Part shown: positions 41,763 through 50,708 of the stretch, in pieces | How the letters are laid out: every line of letters starts with the position of its first letter | How positions within the stretch are numbered: the first letter of the stretch is position 1 | Origin: Berryella intestinalis | GTDB lineage: Bacteria > Actinomycetota > Coriobacteriia > Coriobacteriales > Eggerthellaceae | Assembly: GCF_000814825.1 (NCBI RefSeq) | Contig: NZ_CP009302.1 | Span: 620,001-684,000 of the forward strand | Direction of reading: 5' to 3' | DNA length: 64,000 bases | The notes under the pieces: model-generated | Seen by the model: only the letters and a program-made list of their open reading frames with translations | Told to the model about the DNA's origin: nothing | Databases searched by the model: none | Position numbers and translations under genes: made by a program

Positions 41763-43937
41763 CTACAGATGCAGGACGCGGTCCTTGATCTCGGCCGTGC
41801 GGCCCTGGTTCCAGAACTGGGTGCCGATGTAGCCGCAGGTGCGCCGGGCGACGTTCAGCTTGTCCTGCTCGCGGTTGCCGCAATGCGGGCATTCCCATAC
41901 CAGCTTGCCATCTTCCTCGATGATCATGATCTCGCCGTCGTACCCGCATTTCTGGCAGTAATCGGATTTCGTGTTCAGTTCGGCGTACATGATGTGGTCG
42001 TAGATGAACTGCATGGTCGCGATGACGGCCTTGAGGTTGTCCTGCATGTCGGGCACCTCGACGTAGCTGATGGCCCCGCCGGGCGACAGCGGCTGGAACT
42101 GGCTTTCGAAAGCCAGCTTGTCGAACGCGTCGATGTTCTCGGCCACGTGGACGTGGTAGCTGTTGGTGATGTAGCCGCGGTCGGATACGCCCTTGATGAC
42201 GCCGAAGCGGCGCTGCAGCGCTTTGGCGAACTTGTACGTGGTGGACTCGAGCGGGGTCCCGTAGATGGAGAAGTCGATGTTGTGCTCGGCTTTCCACTGG
42301 GCGCACTTGTCATTCATGTGCTGCATGATCTGCAGCGCGAGCGGCGTGGCCTCGGGATCGGTGTGGCTGCGGCCGGTGAGTGCGTAGACGCACTCGTGCA
42401 GGCCGGCGTAGCCCAGGCTGATGGTGGAGTACCCGCCGTACAGCAGGCTGTCGATGACCTCGCCCTTCTTCAGCCGCGCGAGGGCCCCGTGCTGCCACAG
42501 GATGGGGGCTGCGTCGGACAGCGTTCCCTTCAGGCGGTTGTGGCGCGCCATGAGGGCGCGGTGGCAGAGCTCCAGCCGCTCGTCGAAGATGGTCCAGAAT
42601 TTGTCGAGATCGCCTTCGGCGGACAGCGCGGCATCGGGCAGGTTGATGGTGACGACGCCCTGGTTGAAGCGGCCGTAGTACTTCGGCTGGCCGTTCTCGT
42701 CCAGGTAGGGAGTGAGGAAGCTGCGGCATCCCATGGGGGTGTAGCAGTGGCCCTCGCCGTTCTTGTCGATCTTGGAGAGCTTCATGATCTTCTCGGACAC
42801 GTAGTCGGGGACCAGGCGCTTGGCGGTGCACTTGGCGGCGAGCTGTGTGAGGTAGAAGTAGGGCGACCCCTCGGTGATGTTGTCCTCTTCCAGCACGTAG
42901 ACCAGCTTGGGGAAGGCCGGCGTGATCCAGACGCCCTCCTCGTTCTTCACGCCCTGGTAGCGCTGGCGCAGCGTCTCCTCGATGATCATGGACAGATCGT
43001 GCTTCTCGGATTCGGTGCGCGCCTCGTTCAGGTACATGAACACGGTGACGAACGGAGCCTGGCCGTTGGTGGTCATCAGCGTGACGACCTGGTACTGGAT
43101 GGTTTGCACGCCGCGGCGGATCTCGTCGCGCAGGCGTCCCTCGACAACCTCGTCGATCTTGTCGGACGCGGCTTCGAGCCCGAGGCTGTTGATCTCGTCG
43201 AGGACCTCGCGGCGGATGCGCCGGCGGCTCACGTCGACGAAGGGCGCGAGGTGGGACAGCGAGATGGACTGGCCGCCGTACTGGCTGGAAGCCACCTGGG
43301 CGATGATCTGCGTGGCGATGTTGCAGGCGGTCGAGAAGCTGTGGGGCTTCTCGATGAGGGTGCCCGAGATGACGGTGCCGTTTTGCAGCATGTCCTCCAG
43401 GTTCACCAGGTCGCAGTTGTGCATGTGCTGGGCGAAGTAGTCCGAGTCGTGGAAGTGGATGATGCCCTCTTTGTGGGCCTCGACCACGTCGGAGGGCAGC
43501 AGCTTGCGCATGGCGAGGTCCTTGGACACCTCGCCGGCCATGTAGTCGCGCTGGACGGAGTTGACCGTGGGGTTCTTGTTGGAGTTCTCCTGCTTGACCT
43601 CTTCGTTGTTGCATTCGATGAGCGCGAGGATCTGGTCGTCGGTGGTGTTCTTGCGGCGCTTCTCGTTTTGCAGGTAGCGGTAGATGATGTACTTGCGCGC
43701 CACCTCGTAGCAATCCAGGCGCATGATCTCGTCTTCCACCATGTCCTGGATCTCTTCGACCGACACGGTGTGGCCCGACGCCTCGCACAGATCCGCCACG
43801 TTGGCGGCGGCGTACATGACCTGGCGCTCGGTCAGGCGCTGGCTATCCTTGACCTCCTTGTTGGCGGCCGCGATCGCGTTGGCGATCTTGGTGACGTCGA
43901 AGGGGACTTCGGATCCGTTGCGCTTGATGATCTTCAT
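41763..43937 (-). CDS. nrdD: Anaerobic ribonucleoside-triphosphate reductase
   Basis: A 724-residue class III reductase that makes dNTPs without oxygen. An ATP-cone lies at about 1-90 (IIKRNGSEVPFDVTKI). The catalytic barrel contains LVNLEDMLQNGTVISG and the CYTPMGCRSFL segment. The C-terminal zinc ribbon has CQKCGYDG and CPHCGNRE, and the glycyl radical site lies in RTCGYIG about 23 residues from the end. ATG 43937 was chosen from the RNG ATP-cone start and an AGAGG site. Two NrdR boxes lie 140-190 bp upstream. Confidence 0.96.
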   Translation of the reverse strand: MKIIKRNGSEVPFDVTKIANAIAAANKEVKDSQRLTERQVMYAAANVADLCEASGHTVSVEEIQDMVEDEIMRLDCYEVARKYIIYRYLQNEKRRKNTTDDQILALIECNNEEVKQENSNKNPTVNSVQRDYMAGEVSKDLAMRKLLPSDVVEAHKEGIIHFHDSDYFAQHMHNCDLVNLEDMLQNGTVISGTLIEKPHSFSTACNIATQIIAQVASSQYGGQSISLSHLAPFVDVSRRRIRREVLDEINSLGLEAASDKIDEVVEGRLRDEIRRGVQTIQYQVVTLMTTNGQAPFVTVFMYLNEARTESEKHDLSMIIEETLRQRYQGVKNEEGVWITPAFPKLVYVLEEDNITEGSPYFYLTQLAAKCTAKRLVPDYVSEKIMKLSKIDKNGEGHCYTPMGCRSFLTPYLDENGQPKYYGRFNQGVVTINLPDAALSAEGDLDKFWTIFDERLELCHRALMARHNRLKGTLSDAAPILWQHGALARLKKGEVIDSLLYGGYSTISLGYAGLHECVYALTGRSHTDPEATPLALQIMQHMNDKCAQWKAEHNIDFSIYGTPLESTTYKFAKALQRRFGVIKGVSDRGYITNSYHVHVAENIDAFDKLAFESQFQPLSPGGAISYVEVPDMQDNLKAVIATMQFIYDHIMYAELNTKSDYCQKCGYDGEIMIIEEDGKLVWECPHCGNREQDKLNVARRTCGYIGTQFWNQGRTAEIKDRVLHL

Positions 43938-44074
43938 GAGCGGGGCCTCTTTTCTGTGCGGTCGGGCGGCGCGGTAGCGGATGCGCTTCGCGGTATGCAT
44001 GGATGAATAATGAATACGGGTAGGTTGTGATCGGTGGTGACATGATACGCCAAACGGCCCCGCGATGTAAGAGC

Positions 44075-44127
44075 TGCGGACACAATATATTGTGTCCGCA
44101 GTTATATGATTCATCAATACATAGTGT
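44075..44127 (-). promoter_or_regulatory. Two NrdR boxes upstream of nrdD
   Basis: Box 1 is ACACAATATATTGTGT at 44080-44095, a perfect palindrome that extends to 26 bp (44075-44100). Box 2, read on the minus strand from 44127 to 44112, is ACACTATGTATTGATG, matching the NrdR consensus at about 12 of 16 positions. The boxes are 16 bp apart, in line with the 15-16 bp spacing that NrdR needs to bind both. NrdR represses ribonucleotide reductase genes when dATP is high. Confidence 0.85.
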
Positions 44128-44243
44128 TATTGCAGGTCGTAGGGGGATAAGAGCGCTGTTAACGCTTCGGTAGCGTTTCGCGTACCCGGGCGGCTGCGGA
44201 TGGTTACGGAAGGGGGAAATATTCACATGCGGTGCGCCGACCT

Positions 44244-44281
44244 GCGGACCTCTTGAAAAGGTCGGATTGCAAGAGGTCCGC
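44244..44281. promoter_or_regulatory. 12-bp inverted repeat upstream of the purine permease
   Basis: GCGGACCTCTTG (44244-44255) and CAAGAGGTCCGC (44270-44281) pair perfectly across 14 bases. Within it GACCT and AGGTC can form a competing smaller stem. There is no T-tract, and the repeat lies at or above the -35 region of the permease, so an operator is more likely than a terminator. Confidence 0.5.
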
Positions 44282-44401
44282 GCATGGCGTTTCGGTGTAG
44301 AATCACTCCGTGGTTTTTGTCGTAGGGGAGGGTTCGCATCGTCGGTTCCGCCGATAGGCGGGTACGTTCGCGCACCCTCGGTTCGGAAGGAGAAAAAGGG
44401 A

Positions 44402-45724
44402 GTGGATCGGTTCTTCAAGATTTCCGAAAGGAAGAGCACGGTTGGAAACGAGGTCATCGGTGGTTTGACTACGTTTCTGGCCATGGCTTACATCATTGCG
44501 GTCAACCCGTTGATGATGAGCATCGCCGGCATCCCGTTCGATGCCGCCCTCACGTCGACGTGCTTCGGCGCGGCCATCATGACCATCGCGATGGGCATCT
44601 TCGCCAACCGCCCGCTGGCGCTCGCCTCGGGCATGGGGATCAACGCGATCGTGGCCTACAGCCTGTGCGGCGCGACCGCGCTCGGCGTGGACTGGCGCGT
44701 TGCGATGGCGGTCATCTTCTTGGAAGGCGTGCTCATCCTGGTGCTGGTCCTGTGCGGTCTGCGCAAGGCCATCATGGACGCCATCCCGGTCAACGTCAGG
44801 CGCGCCATCGGCATCGGCATCGGCCTGTTCGTGGCGTTCATCGGCCTCAAGGGCGGCGGCATCATCGTCGGCAACGAGGCCACCATCCTCACGCTGGGCG
44901 ACCTGACCAGCGCTCAGTGCATCGTGGCGCTGGTCGCCATCGCGCTTGCCGTGGTGCTCGAAACCCTGAAGGTGAAAGGCGCCCTGCTCATCTCCATCGT
45001 CGTGTCCACCATCGTGGGCATCCCCCTGGGCGTGACGGTCATGCCCACCGAGATGGGCTTCGGCCTCGACTTCTCCGCGTTCGCGGCGCCCTTCCAGATC
45101 GATCCGCAGTCCAACACCGTGGCCATCCTGCAGGTCGTCACGACGCCGGCGCTGCTCATGTTCGTGTTCTCGCTTCTCATGAGCGACTTCTTCGACACGA
45201 TGGGCACGGTCATGGGCGTTGCCGACCGCGCCGACTTCGTCGACAAGGACGGCAACGTCGAGGATATCCAGCCCATCCTCATGGTCGACTCGGCCGCCGC
45301 GGCCCTGGGCGGTTTCTTCGGCGCGAGCTCCATCACCACCTATGCCGAGAGCACCGCGGGTGCGGTCGCGGGCGCGCGCACGGGCCTGTCCAACGTGGTC
45401 ATCGGCGTGCTGTTCGCCGTGTTCGCCTTCTTCGCCCCGGTGGTCGGCATGGTTTCGGCCCCCGCGACGTGCGGCGCGCTCGTGGTCGTGGGCTACCTCA
45501 TGATGACGGGCGTGGGCGAGATCGACTGGACCTCCATGGATTCGGCGTTTCCCGCGTTCATCACCATCATGGGCATTCCTCTGACCTACTCTATCACCGA
45601 CGGCATCGGGTTCGGGTTCGTGTCCTACGTGGTCATCAAGGTGGCTCAGGGCAAGATCGGCGAGATCAGGCCGCTTATGTGGGTGGCGACCGTGGCGTTT
45701 TTCCTCATGTTCGTATTCGCGTAG
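44402..45724 (+). CDS. NCS2-family purine (adenine/guanine/hypoxanthine) permease
   Basis: A 440-residue transporter of the AzgA/PbuG branch of the NCS2 family. The N-terminus FFKISERKSTVGNEVIGG is typical of that branch, as are TTFLAMAYIIAVNP, GMGINAIVAYS and the signature DFFDTMGTVMGVADRA. About 12 membrane segments are present. It starts at GTG 44402 after AGGAGAAAAAGGGA. It probably takes up hypoxanthine, guanine or adenine with protons. A hairpin terminator follows at 45766. Confidence 0.9.
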   Translation: MDRFFKISERKSTVGNEVIGGLTTFLAMAYIIAVNPLMMSIAGIPFDAALTSTCFGAAIMTIAMGIFANRPLALASGMGINAIVAYSLCGATALGVDWRVAMAVIFLEGVLILVLVLCGLRKAIMDAIPVNVRRAIGIGIGLFVAFIGLKGGGIIVGNEATILTLGDLTSAQCIVALVAIALAVVLETLKVKGALLISIVVSTIVGIPLGVTVMPTEMGFGLDFSAFAAPFQIDPQSNTVAILQVVTTPALLMFVFSLLMSDFFDTMGTVMGVADRADFVDKDGNVEDIQPILMVDSAAAALGGFFGASSITTYAESTAGAVAGARTGLSNVVIGVLFAVFAFFAPVVGMVSAPATCGALVVVGYLMMTGVGEIDWTSMDSAFPAFITIMGIPLTYSITDGIGFGFVSYVVIKVAQGKIGEIRPLMWVATVAFFLMFVFA

Positions 45725-45765
45725 GAAGACCCCGCGCCGCATATCGGCGCTTCCCGTTTCCGCTT

Positions 45766-45806
45766 CCGGCCCCGCAACCGACACGGCTGCGGGGCCGGTT
45801 TCTTTC
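45766..45806 (+). terminator. Purine permease terminator
   Basis: CCGGCCCCGCA (45766-45776) pairs with TGCGGGGCCGG (45788-45798), followed by TTTCTTTCT. Confidence 0.75.
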
Positions 45807-45819
45807 TACCTGCATGGAA

Positions 45820-45853
45820 GGGCCCGCATCGGATCTGCCTCCCGATGCGGGCC
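45820..45853 (-). terminator. Hairpin ending the DUF3793-flavodoxin transcript
   Basis: GGGCCCGCATCGG (45820-45832) and CCGATGCGGGCCC (45842-45853) pair across a 9-nt loop. On the minus strand it lies about 85 bp after the flavodoxin stop codon, with a poor T-tract. Confidence 0.55.
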
Positions 45854-45939
45854 CTGTGGTTGCGGTCGGCTCGAAGACGGCCTTCTTCCCGATTCCCGGC
45901 GCTTCGGCACGGGGTTTCGCGCGCCGCGCCCTGCCGACG

Positions 45940-47148
45940 CTAGGCGAGCAGCGCTCCGACGCGCATGCATTCGGCGGACGCCTCGTCATCGGGGTAGTCT
46001 TTGGCTATCAGGGAATCGACGACGTTCACTCCGGCGGCCTCTGCGCGCTGCTCCCACAGCTCCATCCATTCGCCGTCGTTCCAGTCGTAGGAACCGAACA
46101 GGACCACCTTGCGGTCGCCCAGAAGCGGCTCGACCTCGTCGTACATGGGGAGGAACTCGGTGTCCTCGAGCTCTTCGTCGCCCATGGCCGGGCAGCCGAA
46201 GGCGACGGCGTCGTACCCGTCGAGCCTGTCCGCTCCGAAATCGGACGCCTGGATGATGCTGACCTTGGCTCCCTTGGCCGATGCGCCCTGGGCGACCAGG
46301 TCGGCCATAGCCTCGGTGTTTCCCGTTCCGCTCCAGAAAACCACTGCGACGTTGCTCATGTTCGTGCTCCTCACTCGTTCGTTATCGTGCAGGTAGGACC
46401 GTTCGCGTTCGCTAAGGAAGCGCAGGCGAGGGCGCTTCGTGCGTGCTCGCCTGCGCTTCATCGGCTCGGGGGCGGCTTCGCCCGGCTTGCGCGGGGCGTG
46501 CGCCCGGGTCAGCTCTTCGATGGGAACGCCCGCGCTGAAAAGCTCCCGCAGCTCCTTCGTGCAGGTTCGGAAGCACCCGAAGCAGGCCTGCGCGTCGCGT
46601 TCGTTGGCGTATACCTTCCAGCATCCGCAGGCCAGGCAGTTTCGGCCCTGGTTCTCGATGAACCCGACCACGTCTTCGAGCGGATAGCCCAGGAACAGCC
46701 CGATCTCGTGGGGAAACCGACGGGCATGGGCGCAAGAGGGCGATGCGTCGGTTTCGGCGACGCGCTGCCTCATGCGCTCGATGTGGGGTTTCACGGCGCA
46801 GGTGCGCGGATAGCCGTAGCCTTCCAGAAAGCGCGCCGACTCGGCTCGGCCCAGCATGCGGGAGACCATCGCGGGGCGGTACACGTACACGAGGCTGCCG
46901 AAGGGCCGCGTCGCGAGGGTGTCGAGGAACACGCCCAGGGGGGCGAGCTTGGCCTGCGCCTCCCTCAGGGCGCGGCAAAGGTCCGCGTCGGACGCCTCGC
47001 GCCGAACGGGGCCCTCGCCCGCTTCGGCGGGAGAGGGGGTTCGCGCGCCGAGGGCGGGCGCGTTGAACAGGCCGCCCGGCTTGATTCCCCGGAGCACGGG
47101 AGCGCAGTGGTGCACGATCATGCCCTCGAGGGTCTTCTCCCCGCTCAT
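45940..47148 (-). CDS. DUF3793 domain joined in frame to a flavodoxin
   Basis: One open frame of 402 residues. Residues 1-230 match DUF3793: LGVFLDTLATRPFGSLVYVY, the HEIGLFLGYPLEDV segment, and Cys-rich NCLACGCWKVY...CFGCFRTC. Residues 264-402 are a complete short-chain flavodoxin, with the FMN phosphate loop WSGTGNTEAM and GCPAMGDEELE. Elsewhere these are usually two genes, often near iron-uptake genes. Here no stop codon divides them, and the linker is basic and unlike either domain. The flavodoxin part has its own good start (ATG 46359 with GTGAGGAG upstream), so it may also be made separately. A palindrome in the promoter suggests metal control. Confidence 0.7.
   Translation of the reverse strand: MSGEKTLEGMIVHHCAPVLRGIKPGGLFNAPALGARTPSPAEAGEGPVRREASDADLCRALREAQAKLAPLGVFLDTLATRPFGSLVYVYRPAMVSRMLGRAESARFLEGYGYPRTCAVKPHIERMRQRVAETDASPSCAHARRFPHEIGLFLGYPLEDVVGFIENQGRNCLACGCWKVYANERDAQACFGCFRTCTKELRELFSAGVPIEELTRAHAPRKPGEAAPEPMKRRRARTKRPRLRFLSERERSYLHDNERVRSTNMSNVAVVFWSGTGNTEAMADLVAQGASAKGAKVSIIQASDFGADRLDGYDAVAFGCPAMGDEELEDTEFLPMYDEVEPLLGDRKVVLFGSYDWNDGEWMELWEQRAEAAGVNVVDSLIAKDYPDDEASAECMRVGALLA
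46357..46375 (-). promoter_or_regulatory. Internal ribosome-binding site for the flavodoxin domain
   Basis: Inside the fused frame, GTGAGGAGCACGAAC precedes ATG 46359 on the minus strand at ideal spacing. From this start a 139-residue flavodoxin would be made. This either marks a recent gene fusion or a nested second product. Confidence 0.6.
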
Positions 47149-47567
47149 CCGCCGACCCTCCTTCCCGCGCTAGAAAGTAAAACAGCGCTAACTTAAAGAA
47201 GTTAGCTATGGTTGTCAATAGAGGAGTGGTGATTCGCCCGCGGTTTTCCCGTAAACGCCGCAGGGAAATCGGGGATGCGGCCGCAAGCGCGGGATTCGCG
47301 GGAACCGTGCCTGATGGAGGGGTGTTCGGGATGGAGGGCGCGCGGGGCGGGGCGCGGTGGTGCCGGGGTCGTTCCGGCTTGGCGGCACGGGCCGGGCCCG
47401 GCAACCGGGGCATCGTCGGAAACCGGGGAAGCCTCGGCCCGGTGGCGCAGGCCGGGCGCATGCGGGGGCGGCCGTTACGTAACGTTCGCGCAACTTCGCT
47501 TGATCGAACGCCCCAAAGATAATATTGTACACAATTGAATTTAGGGAACATCGAAGGAAGGAGCCCC
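47149..47567. other. GC-rich gap between the DUF3793 gene and trxB
   Basis: This region holds the promoter and palindrome of the DUF3793 gene (listed separately), then about 300 bases of GC-rich DNA with no supported gene. A 12-bp palindrome CGTTACGTAACG lies near 47475-47486. A candidate trxB promoter, TTGATC with TATTGT at 17 bp, lies near 47500-47528. Confidence 0.45.
47187..47224 (-). promoter_or_regulatory. Promoter with a palindromic operator for the DUF3793-flavodoxin gene
   Basis: On the minus strand a perfect TTGACA lies near 47218. Between it and a weak -10 sits the palindrome GCTAACTT (47206-47199 strand sense) / AAGTTAGC, centred on four bases at 47195-47198. The TTAGC/GCTAA half-sites resemble those of DtxR-type iron or manganese regulators. 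The assignment to that family is inference. Confidence 0.5.
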
Positions 47568-48512
47568 ATGAGCTCTGGAACCGAACAGAAAGACGTGCTC
47601 GACGTGGCGGTTGTCGGCGCCGGCCCCGCCGGCCTGACCGCCGGGCTCTACGCTGCCCGCGCCGGCCTGAACGTTGCGGTGTTCGAGCGCATATCCGCAG
47701 GCGGCCAGCTCGCCCAGACCGAGATCATCGAGAACTACCCCGGGTTTCCCGAGGGGACGGGCGGGTTCGAGCTCGCCTTCGCCATGCAGCAGCAGGCCGT
47801 CAACTTCGGGGCCGTCATGGGCTCCGAGGACATCGTTTCGGTCGACCTCTCCGCATCCCCCAAGGTGCTGCGCGCTGCGAGCGGCAACGAGATCCTCGCC
47901 CGCACCGTCATCGTTGCGACCGGAGCCCGGCCGCGCAACCTGGGCATCGACCGCGAGGACGAGCTGAAGGGACGCGGAGTGTCGTATTGCGCGACCTGCG
48001 ACGGGAACTTCTTCCGCGGGAAGACCGCCGTCGTCGTCGGCGGCGGGGACACCGCCGCGGCCGATGCGATCTACCTGTCGCGCATCTGCGAGAAGGTCTA
48101 CGTGGTGCACCGCCGCGACAAGCTGCGCGCCACGGCGGTCTACCACAAGCGCCTCGAGGCGCTCCCCAACGTCGAGTTCGTGTGGAACTCCGTTCCCGAC
48201 CAGCTGGTCTCGGGGGATAACGGCGCTGTGAGCGCCCTGCGCGTGAAGGACGTGGAAACCGGCGAGGTGCGCGAGATCGCCACCGATGCGGTGTTCGTTG
48301 CCATCGGGACCGTGCCCAACACCGAGTTTCTGGGCGATGCGCTGGAGCTGAACGAGGGCGGCTACATCGTTTCCGACGAGACGGGCCGCACGTCGGTTCC
48401 GGGCGTGTTCGCGGCCGGAGACGTGCGCACGAAGTCCCTTCGCCAGGTTTCAACTGCGATTTCCGATGGTGCGCAGGCTGCGGAGAACGCTGCGGAATTC
48501 GAGGGAATCTGA
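47568..48512 (+). CDS. trxB: Thioredoxin reductase
   Basis: A 314-residue NADPH-dependent flavoenzyme of the low-molecular-weight TrxR class. It has the FAD GAGPAGLTAGLYAARAG motif near residue 20, the redox CATC (in YCATCDGNFF), the NADPH-binding GGGDTAAADAIYL segment and the C-terminal AAGDVR. GAAGGAAGGAG precedes ATG 47568. It reduces the thioredoxin encoded at 32.6 kb. Confidence 0.95.
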   Translation: MSSGTEQKDVLDVAVVGAGPAGLTAGLYAARAGLNVAVFERISAGGQLAQTEIIENYPGFPEGTGGFELAFAMQQQAVNFGAVMGSEDIVSVDLSASPKVLRAASGNEILARTVIVATGARPRNLGIDREDELKGRGVSYCATCDGNFFRGKTAVVVGGGDTAAADAIYLSRICEKVYVVHRRDKLRATAVYHKRLEALPNVEFVWNSVPDQLVSGDNGAVSALRVKDVETGEVREIATDAVFVAIGTVPNTEFLGDALELNEGGYIVSDETGRTSVPGVFAAGDVRTKSLRQVSTAISDGAQAAENAAEFEGI

Positions 48513-48572
48513 TAGCATGGTTCCTTGTGCTTAGACGAAAGAGTCTGTTTCGAAGCGACGAAGGAATATCCC

Positions 48573-49655
48573 ATGCAGGAAGCGAATATGCGCGAGAAGC
48601 TCGAGAAGATCATCAGGGCCTACGAAGAACTTCAGGTCAGGATGGGCGATCCCGAGGTCCTCGGGAACCAAAAGGAATACAACCGCCTCGCCAAAGAGTA
48701 CGCGAACCAGGGCCCGCTCGTTGCGCAGGCCCGCGCCTACGTCGAGGCCGAAGACGACCTGGCGGCGGCCAAGGAGATGCTGGCGGACCCCGATATGAAG
48801 GAGTTCGCCCAGGAGGAGATCGCCGCGATCGAGGCGAAGCTGCCCGGCATCGCCGAGGAAGTGAAGTTCATGCTGATCCCGGTCGATCCGGCCGACGAGA
48901 AGGACACCATCGTGGAGATCCGCGGCGCGGCGGGCGGCGACGAGGCCGCCATCTTCGCCGGTGACCTGTTCAACATGTACGAGCGCTTCGCCGCCTCACG
49001 CAAATGGAAGATCGAGGTGCTGTCTTCCAGCCCGTCTGAAGCCGGCGGGTTCAAAACCATCGAGTTCAAGGTGTCGGGCGACAAGGTGTACTCGGTCATG
49101 AAGTACGAAAGCGGCGTTCATCGCGTGCAGCGCGTTCCCAAAACCGAGAGCCAGGGCCGCATCCAGACCTCCACGGCGACGGTGGCGGTGCTTCCCGAAG
49201 CCGACGAGGTCGAGATCGACATCAACCAGAACGACCTGCGCATCGACGTGTACCGAGCCGGCGGCCCGGGCGGCCAGTGCGTGAACACCACCGACTCGGC
49301 GGTGCGCATCACGCACATCCCGTCGGGCCTGGTGGTCCAGTCCCAGGACCAGAAGTCCCAGCTCCAGAACAAGATCGCCGCCATGGCGGTTCTGCGCGCG
49401 CGCCTGTACGACAAGATGCTGGCCGAGCAGCAGGCCGCCGAGGGCGCGGCGCGGCGCAGCCAGATCGGATCGGGCGACCGTTCCGAGAAGATCCGCACCT
49501 ACAACGCCCCCCAGGATCGCGTGACCGATCACCGCATCGGCTACAACGGCACCTACAACGGCGTGCTGCTGAACGCAGGCGGCGCGGGCCTGGCCGAGCT
49601 GATCACGGCGCTGCAGGCTGCCGACCGCGCCAAGAAGCTCGAAGCGGCCGTGTAG
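48573..49655 (+). CDS. prfA: Peptide chain release factor 1
   Basis: A 360-residue (or 355 from ATG 48588) class I release factor reading UAA and UAG. The GGQ motif lies in [21 protein letters not shown]. The stop-codon tripeptide of RF1, PxT, appears as PKT in RVPKTESQG. Both ATGs have SD-like sequences; 48573 gives the commonest family length. prmC follows 9 bp later, and PrmC methylates the GGQ glutamine of this protein, so the pair is functionally linked. Confidence 0.95.
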   Translation: MQEANMREKLEKIIRAYEELQVRMGDPEVLGNQKEYNRLAKEYANQGPLVAQARAYVEAEDDLAAAKEMLADPDMKEFAQEEIAAIEAKLPGIAEEVKFMLIPVDPADEKDTIVEIRGAAGGDEAAIFAGDLFNMYERFAASRKWKIEVLSSSPSEAGGFKTIEFKVSGDKVYSVMKYESGVHRVQRVPKTESQGRIQTSTATVAVLPEADEVEIDINQNDLRIDVYRAGGPGGQCVNTTDSAVRITHIPSGLVVQSQDQKSQLQNKIAAMAVLRARLYDKMLAEQQAAEGAARRSQIGSGDRSEKIRTYNAPQDRVTDHRIGYNGTYNGVLLNAGGAGLAELITALQAADRAKKLEAAV

Positions 49656-49664
49656 GGAAGCCCG

Positions 49665-50708
49665 ATGGCCGATTCTACCGAAACGTGGACTGTCCGTCGC
49701 ATGCTCGAATGGACCGAAGCGTACCTGGGAGGCAAAGGGGACGAAAACCCCCGTCTGTCGGCCCAATGGCTGGTGGGGGCCGTGTGCGGCCTTTCCCGCG
49801 TCGGCCTCTACACCGCGCTCGACCGCCCGCTCGACCCCTCCGAGCTCGAGCGGATGAGGGGGTTCGTGCAGCGCCGCGGTGCGGGCGAGCCGCTTCAGTA
49901 CATCGTGGGGGAGTGCGCGTTTCGACACATCGCCCTTAAGACCCGCAAGGGGGTTCTGATCCCGCGTCCCGAGACCGAGGTGCTGGTCAGCGAAGCGCTT
50001 GCGCTGCTTCCCGCCCGTCCGACCGCGCGGCGGGCCGAAGACGACCTGGTCGATGCGCTTGCCGCCGAGGCCGAGCGCATCGAGGGCGACCCCGCTTTGA
50101 GCGGGGTGTCGGATCGGGCGCGCGAGCTGCTGCTTGCGGCGCGGGAAAGCGCGCGTGCCGAGGACCCCGGCAGGCTTCTGGTAGCGGACCTGTGCACCGG
50201 GTCGGGCTGCATCGCCTGCTCCTTGGCCTACGAGCACCCGCTCGTGCGCGCGTTTGCCACCGACATCGCCCCCGAAGCGGTGGAGCTCGCCCGCGAAAAC
50301 GTCGCCGACCTGGGGTTGGCCGACCGCGTCAAGGTGCTTTCGTGCAGCCTGGGCGAAGGGGTTCCCCAGCGGTACCGGGGATGTCTCGACCTGGTCGTTT
50401 CCAACCCGCCCTACGTTCCCACCGAGATTTTGGCCGGCATCCCGCGCGAGGTGTCGGATTTCGAGCCCGCGCTCGCCCTTGACGGGGGAGACGACGGCCT
50501 CGACGTGTTCAGGCCGCTTGCCGCCTGGGCCTTCGATTTCCTTCGCCCGGGAGGGGCGCTTGCAGTCGAGCTGCACGAGACCTGCCTCGACGGAGCGGCC
50601 GCGCATGCGCTCGATCTGGGATTCTCCTCCGTGCGCATCGTGCGCGACCTCGCGGACCGCCCCCGCGTCCTGTGCGCGGTCAAGCCGGGAGACCGGGCGA
50701 ACGCGTGA
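49665..50708 (+). CDS. prmC: Release factor glutamine methyltransferase (HemK family)
   Basis: A 347-residue SAM-dependent methyltransferase. The N-terminal helical domain (residues 1-90) recognises RF1. The catalytic NPPY lies in LVVSNPPYVPTEI, with motif I at VADLCTGSGCIACSLA. Between LVSEALALLP and motif I there is an unusual insertion of about 50 residues, Ala/Glu/Arg-rich and helical, that explains its length over the usual ~280. The stop overlaps the next gene's ATG (TGATG), so they are coupled. Confidence 0.92.
   Translation: MADSTETWTVRRMLEWTEAYLGGKGDENPRLSAQWLVGAVCGLSRVGLYTALDRPLDPSELERMRGFVQRRGAGEPLQYIVGECAFRHIALKTRKGVLIPRPETEVLVSEALALLPARPTARRAEDDLVDALAAEAERIEGDPALSGVSDRARELLLAARESARAEDPGRLLVADLCTGSGCIACSLAYEHPLVRAFATDIAPEAVELARENVADLGLADRVKVLSCSLGEGVPQRYRGCLDLVVSNPPYVPTEILAGIPREVSDFEPALALDGGDDGLDVFRPLAAWAFDFLRPGGALAVELHETCLDGAAAHALDLGFSSVRIVRDLADRPRVLCAVKPGDRANA

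Larger units (their letters stand above)
43938..44401. other. Divergent control region between nrdD and the purine permease
   Basis: This 464-bp region has no gene. It contains two NrdR boxes for nrdD and a 12-bp inverted repeat upstream of the permease, both listed separately. The part from 43960 to 44150 is AT-richer than its surroundings. A TAGAAT -10 for the permease lies near 44297. Confidence 0.6.

Noticed and set aside
44200-44401. Purine riboswitch before the purine permease
   Set aside because: The conserved three-way-junction bases and loop pairs of the purine aptamer are absent. Only an inverted repeat is present.
46412-47569. 385-residue minus-strand open frame overlapping the DUF3793 gene and the gap
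   Set aside because: It overlaps a recognisable gene in another frame and has low-complexity Arg/Pro/Ala composition, with no ribosome-binding site.
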